A program made the translations under genes and the position numbers. A model generated the notes under the pieces. That model did no database searches and was not told the DNA's origin. It worked only from the letters and a program-made list of their open reading frames with translations. DNA of 64,000 nt from Saccharopolyspora hordei. GTDB lineage: Bacteria; Actinomycetota; Actinomycetes; Mycobacteriales; Pseudonocardiaceae. Numbering within the stretch: position 1 is the first letter of the stretch; every line of letters begins with the position of its first letter. The stretch covers positions 2,765,001 through 2,829,000 of the forward strand of contig NZ_JACCFJ010000001.1 in the NCBI RefSeq assembly GCF_013410345.1, in the 5' to 3' direction. Below, piece after piece: positions 33,037 through 41,978 of the stretch.

Positions 33037-34457
33037 CGGTCGGCCAGCAGGGAACGCAAGCGGTTCGTCCACTCGGCGGTCTCGGGCAGGTCCTTGGTCG
33101 GGGTGCCGAAGTTGCCGCGCACGTCGGGCGCCACCGGGGTGGTCGCGTCGATGATCATCTTGCTGGTGATGCCCGCGGGCTCGGAGGCCGGCGCCAGCGC
33201 CACCACCGACAGGTTCGGCACGATCACCACGTCCTCGGACGGGTTGACCTTCGACGACTGCGCCCACATCACCTGCGGCAGGTCGAACGGGTCCACGTCC
33301 TCGTCGACCAGGATGACCTGGCTGACGTAGCCCAGGCCGTGCGGCGTGGTCATCGCGCGCATGCCGACCGCCTTGGCGAAGCCGCCGTAGCGCTTGGCCG
33401 TCGAGATGATCACCAGCAGGCCGTGGGTGTACATCGCGTTGACGGCCTTGACCTCGGGGAACTCCGCGCGCAACTGCTTGAGCAGCGGGACGCAGGTGTT
33501 CGGGCCCACCAGGTAGTCGCACTCGGTCCACGGCATGCCGAGGTACAGCGACTCGAAGATCGGCCTCGTGCGGTAGGAGATCCGCTCGACGCGCACCACC
33601 GGCATCCGCCTGCCGCCGGAGTAGTGCCCGGTGAACTCGCCGAACGGGCCTTCGATCTGCCGCACCCGCGACTCGATGCGGCCCTCGATGACCACTTCGG
33701 AGCCCCACGGCACGTCGAAGCCGGTCAGCGGTGCGGTCGCGATCGGCATCGGCTCACCGCGCAGCGCACCGGCCATCTCGTACTCCGACTGGTCGTAGGC
33801 CATCGGCATGCCCGCGACGATCGGCACCACCGGGTCGTTGCCGAGGGTGATCGCCACCGGCAGGTCCTCGCCGCGCTCCTCGGCCTTGCGCAGGTGCTGG
33901 GCGATGTCGTGCATCGGCACCGGTTGCAGCGCGAGGCGGTCCTCGCCGATCACCTCGATCCGGTAGATGCCCAGGTTCTGCTTGTCGAAGTCCTCCGGAG
34001 CGTCCGGGTCGCGGGAGACCACGGCGGCCTTGTCCAGGTAGAAGCCGCCGTCACCGTCGTTGAGCCGGAACAGCGGCAGCACGTCGAAGAGGTCGACGTC
34101 GGAGCCGGAGACGCTGTTCTCCCGCCACGGCGCGTCCTCGCGGCGGACCGGGGTGACCGGGAAGTCGTCCCAGCGGCGGGCGAACTCCTCGACCTGCTCG
34201 CGGGTGGAGGTCTCTTTCGGCAGACCCAGCGCCAGCGCGTGGTTGCGCCACGAGCCGTGCACGTTCATCGCAATCCGCGCGTCGGTGAAGCCCGTGACGT
34301 TGTCGAACCACAGCGCCGGTGCGCCGTCCCCGATGCGGCCGGCCGCGTTGGCCGCCGCCGCCAGGTCGGGTTCGGGAGCCACCTCGTCACTGATCCGCAG
34401 CAGCTGCCCCTCCGCGTCCAGCGTGTCCAGGAACGACCGGAGGTCGTCGTAGGCCAT
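33033..34457 (-). CDS. vdcC: UbiD-family decarboxylase (VdcC-like)
   Basis: 474 residues, full length. UbiD features: AMNVHGSWRNHALALGL, DKAAVVSRDPDAPEDFDKQNLGIYRIEV, VAITLGNDPVVPIVAG, EVVIEGRIESRVRQIEGPFGEFTGHYSGGRRMP (containing Arg and Glu of the catalytic triad) and YVSQVILVDEDVDPFDLPQVMWA. Uses prenylated FMN made by the UbiX-like gene product to decarboxylate an aromatic acid. Together with vdcD this points to hydroxybenzoate or vanillate, yielding phenol or guaiacol. Confidence 0.92.
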   Translation of the reverse strand: MAYDDLRSFLDTLDAEGQLLRISDEVAPEPDLAAAANAAGRIGDGAPALWFDNVTGFTDARIAMNVHGSWRNHALALGLPKETSTREQVEEFARRWDDFPVTPVRREDAPWRENSVSGSDVDLFDVLPLFRLNDGDGGFYLDKAAVVSRDPDAPEDFDKQNLGIYRIEVIGEDRLALQPVPMHDIAQHLRKAEERGEDLPVAITLGNDPVVPIVAGMPMAYDQSEYEMAGALRGEPMPIATAPLTGFDVPWGSEVVIEGRIESRVRQIEGPFGEFTGHYSGGRRMPVVRVERISYRTRPIFESLYLGMPWTECDYLVGPNTCVPLLKQLRAEFPEVKAVNAMYTHGLLVIISTAKRYGGFAKAVGMRAMTTPHGLGYVSQVILVDEDVDPFDLPQVMWAQSSKVNPSEDVVIVPNLSVVALAPASEPAGITSKMIIDATTPVAPDVRGNFGTPTKDLPETAEWTNRLRSLLADR

Positions 34458-34477
34458 GTGCCTCTCCTTCGTGGGAC

Positions 34478-35062
34478 TCAGGAAACCTCGAGCTTGGCGG
34501 TGCGCAGGCCCTCCCAGCGCCGGGCGGCCGGGGCGGGCAGGTCCAGCTGGTCGAGCACGCGGGCGGTGATGTGGTCGACGACGTCGGCGATCGAGGTCGG
34601 GTTGTTGTAGAAGGCCGGCATGGGCGGGACGATCCGCACGCCCATCCGCGAGAGCGCGAGCATGTTCTCCAGGTGGATCTCGCTCAGCGGCGTCTCGCGC
34701 GGCACGACCACCAGCGGACGGCGCTCCTTGATCGTGACGTCCGCGGCCCGCGCCACCAGCCCGTCGGCGTACCCGGCGCGGATGCCGGCGAGGGTCTTCA
34801 TCGAGCAGGGCACGATCACCATGCCGTCGGTGCGGTAGGAGCCGGACGAGATGCTCGCGCCCTGGTCGTCGGGGTGGTGCACGACGTCGGCGAGCTTGCC
34901 GACCTCCTTGACGCTCAGCCCGGTCTCCAGCTCCACGGTGGCCCGCGCCCAGCGGCTGAGCACCAGGTGGGTCTCCACCTCGGGCAGTTCGCGGAGCTGT
35001 TCGAGCAGTCGCACGCCGAGCGGCGCCCCGGTCGCTCCGGTCATCCCCACGACGAGTCGCAC
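34478..35062 (-). CDS. vdcB: UbiX-family flavin prenyltransferase (VdcB-like)
   Basis: 194 residues from GTG 35062, with AGGGAGA upstream. Blocks: LVVGMTGATGAPLGVRLLEQL (FMN-binding N-terminus), SGSYRTDGMVIVPCSMKTLAGIRAGYADGL, ERRPLVVVPRETPLSEIHLENML and VPPMPAFYNNPTSI. It attaches a dimethylallyl group to FMN to supply prenyl-FMN to the decarboxylase encoded next. First gene of the three-gene minus-strand operon; divergent AraC-type gene starts about 110 bases away. Confidence 0.92.
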   Translation of the reverse strand: MRLVVGMTGATGAPLGVRLLEQLRELPEVETHLVLSRWARATVELETGLSVKEVGKLADVVHHPDDQGASISSGSYRTDGMVIVPCSMKTLAGIRAGYADGLVARAADVTIKERRPLVVVPRETPLSEIHLENMLALSRMGVRIVPPMPAFYNNPTSIADVVDHITARVLDQLDLPAPAARRWEGLRTAKLEVS

Positions 35063-35171
35063 AGTTCTCCCTTTTCGGTCACCTCGGGCTGCCTCGTCCA
35101 CGCTAAGCCCCGATGTCGCAGGTGAGCGGGTACGCTCGCGACACGCGATGGGAAGGATCGGACAGCTTCGG

Positions 35172-36056
35172 ATGACCGAGATCACGGACGTGGCCTACCG
35201 GCCCGGGGTGAACGCGCCGATCGGCATGGACGTCATCGACTTCGCCGAGCTGCGTTCGCGGGCCCGGCGCCGGGGCATCGACCTGGCCGGGCCGCAGCGA
35301 CCGGACTTCCACCACCTGATCCACGTGCACGCCGACGCGCCCGCGCTCGCGCACACCGTCGACTTCACCCAGCACGTCATCCCGCCCGGCGGCTACCTGT
35401 GGGTGCGGCCGGGCCAGGTGCACCAGTACGGCGCCCTGTCGCGCTCACGCGGCACGATCGTCATCTGGCGGCCGGGGTTCGTCACCGTCGACCCGCCGAC
35501 CCCGCAGTCCCCGGTCCTGCCCGGTCCGTCGGCGCGCGAACCGGTCGACCTGGCGCTGCGGCACCTGCTCGCCGACTACGCCGACCTGGGTTCGATGACG
35601 CTGGAAGCGCACAACAGCACGCTGCGCATGCTGCTGTCGGTGCTGCTGGTCCGGCTGGCCCACGCGGGTCCGGAACCACCGCCGTCCACGCCCGCGGACG
35701 GCCCGTTCGAGCGCTTCCGGGCCGCGGTGGAACGCGGCTTCACGCGCACGCACCGGGTAGCCGACTACGCCGCCGACCTCGGCTACAGCACGCGGACCCT
35801 CACCCGTGCGACCCTGGCGGCCACCGGGCGCTCGGCGAAGTCCTACTTGGACGCTCGGATCGTGTTGGAGGCCAAGCGTCTCCTGGTGCACACCGACCGC
35901 GCGTCAGCGGACGTCGCGCGCCACCTGGGGTTCGCCTCCGCCAGCGACTTCAGCAAGTTCTTCCGCCGGCACGACGGGCGGACCCCGCTGGCCTTCCGGG
36001 CCGAGGCCCGCGGCACCCGCGGGCCTCACGGCTCGGGCGCGTCCTCGTCCAGGTAG
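35172..36056 (+). CDS. AraC-family transcriptional regulator
   Basis: 294 residues from ATG 35172 (ATG 35148 is in frame; neither has an ideal binding site). N-terminal cupin-like sensing domain (HHLIHVHADAPALAHTVDFTQHVIPPGGYLWVRPGQVHQYG) and C-terminal AraC DNA-binding domain with two helix-turn-helix units (VADYAADLGYSTRTLTRATLA and DVARHLGFASASDFSKFFRRHDG). Divergent from the vdcBCD operon, so it probably senses the aromatic acid and activates decarboxylation; the direction of control is inference. Confidence 0.85.
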   Translation: MTEITDVAYRPGVNAPIGMDVIDFAELRSRARRRGIDLAGPQRPDFHHLIHVHADAPALAHTVDFTQHVIPPGGYLWVRPGQVHQYGALSRSRGTIVIWRPGFVTVDPPTPQSPVLPGPSAREPVDLALRHLLADYADLGSMTLEAHNSTLRMLLSVLLVRLAHAGPEPPPSTPADGPFERFRAAVERGFTRTHRVADYAADLGYSTRTLTRATLAATGRSAKSYLDARIVLEAKRLLVHTDRASADVARHLGFASASDFSKFFRRHDGRTPLAFRAEARGTRGPHGSGASSSR

Positions 36057-36265
36057 GCCTCGATGCGGTAGTCGACGCGGATGTCGCGGTAGGTCACGTG
36101 GGGTTCGACCGGCCTCGGGAGGTTGGTGCGGTCACTGCCCGAGGTGGAGCGGTCATCGGTGTCCCCGGTGAACTCGACGTGGGTCTCGGGGACTTCGTCG
36201 AAGGTGAGCTCCTCGGCACGCACGGTGCTGGTGAACGTCACGTCCGGTTCTTCCTCGGGAGTCAT
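36026..36265 (-). CDS. Small acidic hypothetical protein
   Basis: 79 residues, strongly acidic (TPEEEPDVTFTS, DEVPETHVEFTGDT, YLDEDAPEP), no membrane segment. The second half (HVTYRDIRVDYRIEAYLDE) reads like short beta strands. The ATG overlaps the end of the repeat-protein gene (36262-36265) so both are probably co-translated. Its 3' end overlaps the AraC gene end by 31 bases on the other strand. Function unknown; the overlap and composition support it as a real gene. Confidence 0.6.
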   Translation of the reverse strand: MTPEEEPDVTFTSTVRAEELTFDEVPETHVEFTGDTDDRSTSGSDRTNLPRPVEPHVTYRDIRVDYRIEAYLDEDAPEP

Positions 36266-37425
36266 TGGCGTCGGTCCCTCCTGGACGGTCGCGAGGAGGC
36301 GTCCCGGTTGGTGCGGCGGGTCCTGCGCTCGGGTTCCGCGCGGCGCCTGCGGGCCGACCCCTCCTCGGACGCGCCCGCGTCGCCCGAGTCCCTGCCGCCG
36401 GCGGCCTCGCGCGCGCCCCTGCCGGTCTCCGCGGCGGTGTCCCCGACGTCCTCGACGGCCTGGCCGGCGGCGCTGCCCGCCTGTTCGGCGGCTTCGCCGG
36501 CGCCTTCACCGACGTTCTCGGCGGCGCTGCCCGCCTGTTCGGCCGCTTCGCCGGCGCCCTCGCCGACGTTCTCGGCGGCGCTGCCCGCCTGTTCGGCCGC
36601 TTCGCCGGCGCCCTCGCCGACGTTCTCGGCGGCGCTCCCGGCGCCCGATCCGACTTCCTCGGCGGCCGAGCCCGCGCCTTCGCCGACGTCCTTGACGGCG
36701 CCGCCGGTGCCTTCGCCGACGTCCTTGACGGCGCCGCCGGTGCCCTCGCCGACGTCCTTGACCGCGCCGCCCGCGCCCTCGCCGACGTCCTTCACGGCCG
36801 AGCCGGCGCCTTCACCGACGTTCTCGACCGCACCACCAGCACCGGAGCCGATCTCCTTCACCGCAGAGCCCGCGCCTTCACCCACGTTTTCCACCGCACC
36901 ACCAGCACCAGCGCCGACGTCCTCCACAGCGCTGCGGGCACCGGAGCCGACGTCCTTGACCGCCGACCCCGCGCCTCCGCCGACGTCCTTCACCGCGGAA
37001 CTCGCGCCCTCGCCGACGTCCTCCACCGCCCGGCCCAGGCTGCTGGTGAGGTTTTCCAGGATCTGCGGGTTGCGGTCGATCGTCGTCAGGACCCGGTCGA
37101 GGACCTTGGCGACGTTGTCGAGGCGGACCCTGAGCTCGGCCTGGGCCTCCACGCCCGCGATGCGCAGCGCGACGCGACCGAGCTCGGCGTCGACGCCCAC
37201 GTTGAGCTTGAGGAGGTCGAGGACCTCGGCCTGCAGGGACACCCGGGCGCGCAGGTTCTCCACCTCCAAGCCGATCTCGTCGACCTTCACCACGGGGATG
37301 TTGAGGTAGACGTCCGGGTACTCGTCCTTGGCCCCGTCCTCGCTCGCGGGCACCTGCTGTCCCTCGACCTCCGCCAGCTCGCCGTCGTGGCGGCCCTCCT
37401 CGGAACGCTCGTCCCTGTCGGCCAT
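36262..37425 (-). CDS. LEA-like protein with 11-residue repeats
   Basis: 387 residues. A non-repetitive domain (about 35-125: YPDVYLNIPVVKVDEIGLEV, LQAEVLDLLKLNVGVDAEL, VRLDNVAKVLDRVLTTIDRN) is followed by about thirteen 11-residue units of the form (S/G)AV(K/E)(D/N)VGEGAG and then a repeating 18-residue unit SAAENVGEGAGEAAEQAG; the last ~50 residues are very Arg-rich. Eleven-residue amphipathic helix repeats recall group-3 LEA and apolipoprotein-like proteins that fold on drying or on membranes. No signal peptide or membrane helix. Co-translated with the small acidic gene; divergent from another low-complexity gene. Role unknown; stress or membrane-surface function is inference. Confidence 0.75.
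   Translation of the reverse strand: MADRDERSEEGRHDGELAEVEGQQVPASEDGAKDEYPDVYLNIPVVKVDEIGLEVENLRARVSLQAEVLDLLKLNVGVDAELGRVALRIAGVEAQAELRVRLDNVAKVLDRVLTTIDRNPQILENLTSSLGRAVEDVGEGASSAVKDVGGGAGSAVKDVGSGARSAVEDVGAGAGGAVENVGEGAGSAVKEIGSGAGGAVENVGEGAGSAVKDVGEGAGGAVKDVGEGTGGAVKDVGEGTGGAVKDVGEGAGSAAEEVGSGAGSAAENVGEGAGEAAEQAGSAAENVGEGAGEAAEQAGSAAENVGEGAGEAAEQAGSAAGQAVEDVGDTAAETGRGAREAAGGRDSGDAGASEEGSARRRRAEPERRTRRTNRDASSRPSRRDRRQ
36467..37040. repeat. Tandem repeats inside the LEA-like gene
   Basis: Three consecutive 54-base units at 36467-36628 (near-identical DNA) followed by roughly twelve 33-base units to about 37040. The near-identity of the 54-base copies at DNA level suggests recent expansion by slippage or unequal recombination, so the copy number may vary between strains. 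Confidence 0.8.
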
Positions 37426-37632
37426 CGCTGGATCCCCTCACTCCTGCACCGTCGGCAGGCGCGTTCTCCGGTCCCCTCCAGCCCTAGTCCTCGCGGGCGT
37501 CGGTGGGAAGAGGCCTTCGTCCCCCGGCTGCGCACGGCGAGGGCGAGGTGTGGGCGCCCCCGCGTGGGGGTAGGTCTGGCGGGAAGCCGTGCTTCGCAGC
37601 CAAAGCCATCACGCCAGCGGGGGAGGACGTCG

Positions 37633-38358
37633 ATGAAGAAGGGAGCTCGGATCGCGACGGCGGTGGCCATCGGGTACGCGCTCGGCCGCACCCGTCGGAT
37701 GAAGCTCGCGCTCGTGGTCGGCGGCATGATGCTCGGCCGGCGCATGGGCGACCCGACAGAGCTGCTGGCGAAGGCGACGGGAGTCGGGGCGGGCCAGCTC
37801 GGCGAGCTCACCGACGTCGTCCGCGGGCGCCTGCTGGACGCGGCCAAGACGGCGGCGATCGCCGCGGCGAGCAACAAGATCGAGGCTCTCGGTGAGGACC
37901 TCTCCGCCCGCGCCGAGCAGATCCGCTCCCCGCGCTCCGCTCCTGCGGAACCGGAGGACGAGGAAGCCCCCGCCTCGGACGAGGACTTCACCGAGGAGGA
38001 GCCGGAACCCGAGGAGCACGAACCGGAGTCCGCCGAGGACGAGGGGGAGTCGGCGGAGGAGGAGCCGGAGGTTCCCGACCAGGAGGCGGAGCCTGCGGAG
38101 GGAGAGTCCGCAGAGGACGGTGCGCCGGAGGAGAACTCCTCGGGCGCTGCCGAGGACGAGTCGGAGTCGTCGGAGGGGGAGACCGCGGAGTCTGGTGACT
38201 CGGGGGAGGAACCCGAGATCCCGGAGCAGGAGGCGAGGACCGAGCGCGAGGCCGAGCCGGTGGGGAGCACCCGACCGCCGCGCAAGCCCTCAGCCCCTCG
38301 CCCACCGTCGACCGCACCGCGCACGAGGCGCGCGGCATCGAGCTCCGGCCGCGGCTAG
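37633..38358 (+). CDS. Membrane-anchored acidic low-complexity protein
   Basis: 241 residues from ATG 37633 (GGGGGAGG upstream). N-terminus KKGARIATAVAIGYALGRTRRMKLALVVGGMMLG gives one or two short hydrophobic helices; residues 45-95 are a conserved-looking helical part (GDPTELLAKATGVGAGQLGELTDVVRG). The rest (about 100-225) is an acidic Glu/Asp/Pro/Ser tail (EEEPEPEEHEPESAEDEGES-like) ending in a basic stretch. Divergent from the LEA-like gene, hinting at related roles. Similar N-termini occur in actinobacterial proteins near gas-vesicle gene sets (from memory, low confidence), but no gvp gene is seen here. Confidence 0.65.
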   Translation: MKKGARIATAVAIGYALGRTRRMKLALVVGGMMLGRRMGDPTELLAKATGVGAGQLGELTDVVRGRLLDAAKTAAIAAASNKIEALGEDLSARAEQIRSPRSAPAEPEDEEAPASDEDFTEEEPEPEEHEPESAEDEGESAEEEPEVPDQEAEPAEGESAEDGAPEENSSGAAEDESESSEGETAESGDSGEEPEIPEQEARTEREAEPVGSTRPPRKPSAPRPPSTAPRTRRAASSSGRG

Positions 38359-38443
38359 CGCCGTGCTGCGGGGGTGGCAGGTCCAGAGCGGAACGGACGA
38401 TCCGGCGCGCTGGCGTGGAGCACCGGCCCCGGCGGAACGGCGG

Positions 38444-41400
38444 TCAGGGCCGGACCCCGGTGGAGCCGGGCCAGGGGCGGGCGTCCCGCAGGAGCCCGAG
38501 CACCCCGGAGACGAGCCGCATCTGCTCGACCGTCCGGATGTCGGCCTCGAGCAGTCGTGGGCTGCACACCAGCACGGCCACCGACTGCGCGCGCGACAGC
38601 GCCACGTTCAACCGGTTCCGGGACAGCAGGAAGTCCAGTCCGCGGGGCAGGTCGATCGCCGCTGAGGACGTCATCGTGGTGACCACGACCGGCGCCTCCT
38701 GGCCCTGGAACCGGTCCACCGTGCCGACGCGCACGTCCCCGAAACCGGCGTCGGCCAACGTGCCCGCCACGGTCCGCGCCTGCAGGTTGTACGGGGCCAC
38801 GACGAGGAAGTCCTCGTCGGTCAGCGGACGGCCCTGCCAGGTGCGGCCGTGCAGGTCCGCGATCACCGACACGACCTGCGCCGCTTCCTCGACCGACCGC
38901 GTGGTGTTCCCGCTGTGCTCCACCGACGCGAGGTACAGCCCGGGGGAGAAGCCGTCGATCGAGCGCTGCGCGGTCGGGTGCGAGCGCAGCCGGCCCGCGT
39001 ACGACAGCCGGGAGACCGGTGCGCACACCTCCGGGTGCATGCGCCGGGTCTGGTCGAGGAAGTAGCCCAGCTGGGGCGGGATGATGTCCGCCTCGCCGAT
39101 CAGGTGCCCCAGCGCGGAGGCGTCCGCGCCCGCCGGGTGCGTGCCCTGCACCACCTGCGGCAGCTGCTGCGGATCGCCGAGCAGCACCAGGTTCGTGGCG
39201 CACGTCGACACGGCCAGCGCGTCGGCGAGCGCGAACTGCCCGGCCTCGTCGATCACCAGCACGTCGAACGGTTCCTCGCGCACCGCGGCGTTGGCGAAGG
39301 TCCACGCGGTGCCGCCGACGAGGTGCCCGTCGTCGTGCTCGCGACGCCACGCGGCCAACGCGCCGTTCGTCTTCGGCTGGTCCCACGGCAGTTCGGGATC
39401 CGGCGTGCGGCGCGGCCGTTTCGCGCACGCCATCGCGGGCGCGTTGCCGAGGGCGGCGGACAGCACGTTCTCCACGGCCTTGTGGCTGGTGGACGTCACG
39501 CCGACCGTGCGGCCGGACCGCACGAGGTGCGCGATCAGCTTGCCCGCCAGGTAGGTCTTGCCCGCCCCGGGTGGGCCCTGCACGGCCAGCACCGACCCGT
39601 CGAGCCGGTCGACCGCCTCGATCACGGTGGCCACCGGGTCAGCCCCGACCGCGGGCAGCGGGCCGCCGCCGCGCAGCCGCGGGGTCCGGCGCAGCAGGTC
39701 CACGCCGGGGTGCGCAGGCAGTTCCGGGAGCGTCTCGCCGACGAGCCGCGCCAGGTCGGCCACGGCCTCGTCCTTCGGCGCGGGCCGCACCGGGGCACCC
39801 GGCAGGACCGCGAGCGGCTGGTCGTCCGACGTGCTGTCCGGGGCGCAGCTCTCCTCCAGCGTGAGCTCGACCGCGGACGCCGCCACGACCTTCGCGTCCC
39901 GGGCCTCGGAGCCGTAGCGCAACCGCACGCTGTCGCCGACCGTGAACGGGTGCGGACGGTCCGGGTCGCAGGCCACCACGAGAGTGCGCTTGGCCGTGCG
40001 CTGCCGGCCCGACGGCGGCACCCAGTCGCCCGCGGACACCGACACCGGCACAGCGCAGGTCGAGTCCGCTTCGAGGTCGGTGAGCGGTGCGGCGAGCTGC
40101 CGGAAGAACTCCCACCACGCCGGGTTGGTCTCGCGCTTGTGGTAGCCGACGGAGGCGGCGAGCAGCGCGCGAGCGTGGTCGTCCGGGGTGAAGTCGACCG
40201 GGTCGTCGGGCAACCCCGCCAGCAGGGGCTCGACGAGCGCCGCCACCTCGGCAGCGCGTTCGGCCCGGCGCAGCGCGGCCTCGTCCTCCTCGGCCCGCCG
40301 CACCAGCGCGTCCACATCGGACTCCTCTGGTGGGGCGGCGAGCTCGATGCCCTCCTCCTCGCGGACGCGGTGCAGGAACTCCAGCAGTCGCTGGGTGGAC
40401 ACGCAGTCGTACTCGTTGTAGTCGGCGATGCCGCGCAGCACCTCGTCGGCGCCGTCGAGGTCCCCGGCCTCGCGGAGCGTCAGGTAGTCCTCGTAGGCCT
40501 CGATGCTCGACACGGCCGTCGTCACGTCCCCGGCGCGCGCCTCGGGCATGTACAGCGGTTCGAGGTGCTTGATGGAGTAGGACCTCCCGCCGACGCGCAG
40601 GGCCTTGCGCACCACGGCGTACAGGTCGACCACCCGCCCGCTGCGCAGCAGCTCGTCCACGGCTTCCTCGCGCGTGCCGTGCACCGCGGCGAGCCGCTTG
40701 ACGGCCGTGACCTCGTACGGCGCGTAGTGGAAGAGGTGCGCGTCGGGATCGGCGTCCAGCTGGGCGGTGGCGAAGTCGATGAACTCCTCGAAGGCGCGTT
40801 TCTCCTGCGCGCGGGAGTGCGCCCAGAACGGCGTGAAACCCGCGTCGCGCGTGACAGCTCCGAACAGGTACTCCAAGCCGGTGCCGCCGAGGGCGTACGG
40901 GTCGCCTTCCATGTCGACGAAGACGTCGCCCGGGCTCGGCGGCGGCAGCTCGGCCAGCGCCGACGGGTCGACGACCTCGTACGCCGGCTTCCCGGTCCGC
41001 TCCTGCCGCACCTGGATCGCGGCCTGCGCGCGCAGGGACGCGAACGTGCCCGCGGACATGTCGCGCGGCCGGTCGGACGGCTCGGCAGCGGCGAGCGCGT
41101 CGATGGTGCCGAGCCCGGCCGCGGCGAGCTTCCGTCGCTGCTCGCCGCGGATTCCCGCGACCAGCGAGAGGTCCCGGTCCGCGGCACGCGCGGACGCGCA
41201 GTGGTCGGCGAAACCGCAGCTGGAGCAGGCGGGACGCTCGTCGCCCCACAGACGTTCCGGCAACCGCGGCGGCCGCGTGCGAAGTCGGTCGCGCAGGCGC
41301 TCGAGCAGCGGTAGGAAGTCGTCCACGCGCAGGCTGCGCGTGCTGCCGTCACCGAGCAGCAGGTGCATCTCCGGCCCGGCCGGCCACCCGGCGCGACGCA

Positions 41401-41836
41401 ACGCGTCGGCGTAGGCGGTGAGCTGCACGACCGCGGACGGCTTGGCGTGCCGCGCGAGCTTCGAGTCGTGGACCTCGTAGCGGCCGAGGTCGTCGCGGAC
41501 CAGGAAGTCGGCCCGGCCGGAGAACTCGCCGTCGTGGAAGACGGCCTGGTAGACCACCGGAGCACCCGCCCGGAGCGCTTCCTCGGTGACCTTCGCCGCG
41601 GCGACCGGATCGCGCTCGTCGATCTCCACCACGGTCCCGTGCTCACCGCGCAGCCGTTCCAGCGCGGCCGCCTCGTGCGCGTGCCCGTGCTTGACGGCCA
41701 GCCGGTCGGGCTCGGAGCTCGGGCGCGGCGCACCGGGCAGTCCGGCCGCCAAGGCCTGCTTGAGGATGCTGCGGTGCTCGCATTCGAGCAGGTCGGCGAG
41801 GTCGGACGGGGTGTGCATCGCAGGGCAGTCTGCCAT
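38444..41836 (-). CDS. RecB-like nuclease fused to SF1 helicase (Dna2/TM0106-like)
   Basis: About 1130 residues. N-terminal RecB/Cas4-type nuclease: RADFLVRDD and VHDSKLARHAKPSAVVQLTAYADAL supply the D and D-x-K catalytic residues, with Fe-S cysteines LECEHR and CSSCGFADHC. A middle RNase-H-like fold begins at DVFVDMEGDPYA and includes DYNEYDC. The C-terminal superfamily-1 helicase has Walker A GPPGAGKTYLAG, DEAG box VIDEAGQFALADAL, GDPQQLPQVV, and the terminal RNRLNVALSRAQ. Expected to unwind and cut DNA ends in repair. Start uncertain: ATG 41836 or 41818. Monocistronic by its spacing. Confidence 0.85.
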   Translation of the reverse strand: MADCPAMHTPSDLADLLECEHRSILKQALAAGLPGAPRPSSEPDRLAVKHGHAHEAAALERLRGEHGTVVEIDERDPVAAAKVTEEALRAGAPVVYQAVFHDGEFSGRADFLVRDDLGRYEVHDSKLARHAKPSAVVQLTAYADALRRAGWPAGPEMHLLLGDGSTRSLRVDDFLPLLERLRDRLRTRPPRLPERLWGDERPACSSCGFADHCASARAADRDLSLVAGIRGEQRRKLAAAGLGTIDALAAAEPSDRPRDMSAGTFASLRAQAAIQVRQERTGKPAYEVVDPSALAELPPPSPGDVFVDMEGDPYALGGTGLEYLFGAVTRDAGFTPFWAHSRAQEKRAFEEFIDFATAQLDADPDAHLFHYAPYEVTAVKRLAAVHGTREEAVDELLRSGRVVDLYAVVRKALRVGGRSYSIKHLEPLYMPEARAGDVTTAVSSIEAYEDYLTLREAGDLDGADEVLRGIADYNEYDCVSTQRLLEFLHRVREEEGIELAAPPEESDVDALVRRAEEDEAALRRAERAAEVAALVEPLLAGLPDDPVDFTPDDHARALLAASVGYHKRETNPAWWEFFRQLAAPLTDLEADSTCAVPVSVSAGDWVPPSGRQRTAKRTLVVACDPDRPHPFTVGDSVRLRYGSEARDAKVVAASAVELTLEESCAPDSTSDDQPLAVLPGAPVRPAPKDEAVADLARLVGETLPELPAHPGVDLLRRTPRLRGGGPLPAVGADPVATVIEAVDRLDGSVLAVQGPPGAGKTYLAGKLIAHLVRSGRTVGVTSTSHKAVENVLSAALGNAPAMACAKRPRRTPDPELPWDQPKTNGALAAWRREHDDGHLVGGTAWTFANAAVREEPFDVLVIDEAGQFALADALAVSTCATNLVLLGDPQQLPQVVQGTHPAGADASALGHLIGEADIIPPQLGYFLDQTRRMHPEVCAPVSRLSYAGRLRSHPTAQRSIDGFSPGLYLASVEHSGNTTRSVEEAAQVVSVIADLHGRTWQGRPLTDEDFLVVAPYNLQARTVAGTLADAGFGDVRVGTVDRFQGQEAPVVVTTMTSSAAIDLPRGLDFLLSRNRLNVALSRAQSVAVLVCSPRLLEADIRTVEQMRLVSGVLGLLRDARPWPGSTGVRP

Positions 41837-41978
41837 GCGCCCCCGCCCGCCCCGGAGCCGTGGGTCCCGACACACCGCGGGGTGTGGAGGCAGGCACCGC
41901 GCCGGGAGGGTGCGCGATGTCCTTGCGCAACGGTGTGGGACTGCTTCGCCGACGTCGTGCCCACCCGGTCACGGCGGG

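Noticed and set aside
36467-37040. Regularly spaced repeats considered as a CRISPR array.
   Set aside because: Units are contiguous, have no unique spacers, keep reading frame and encode the 11-residue protein repeats.
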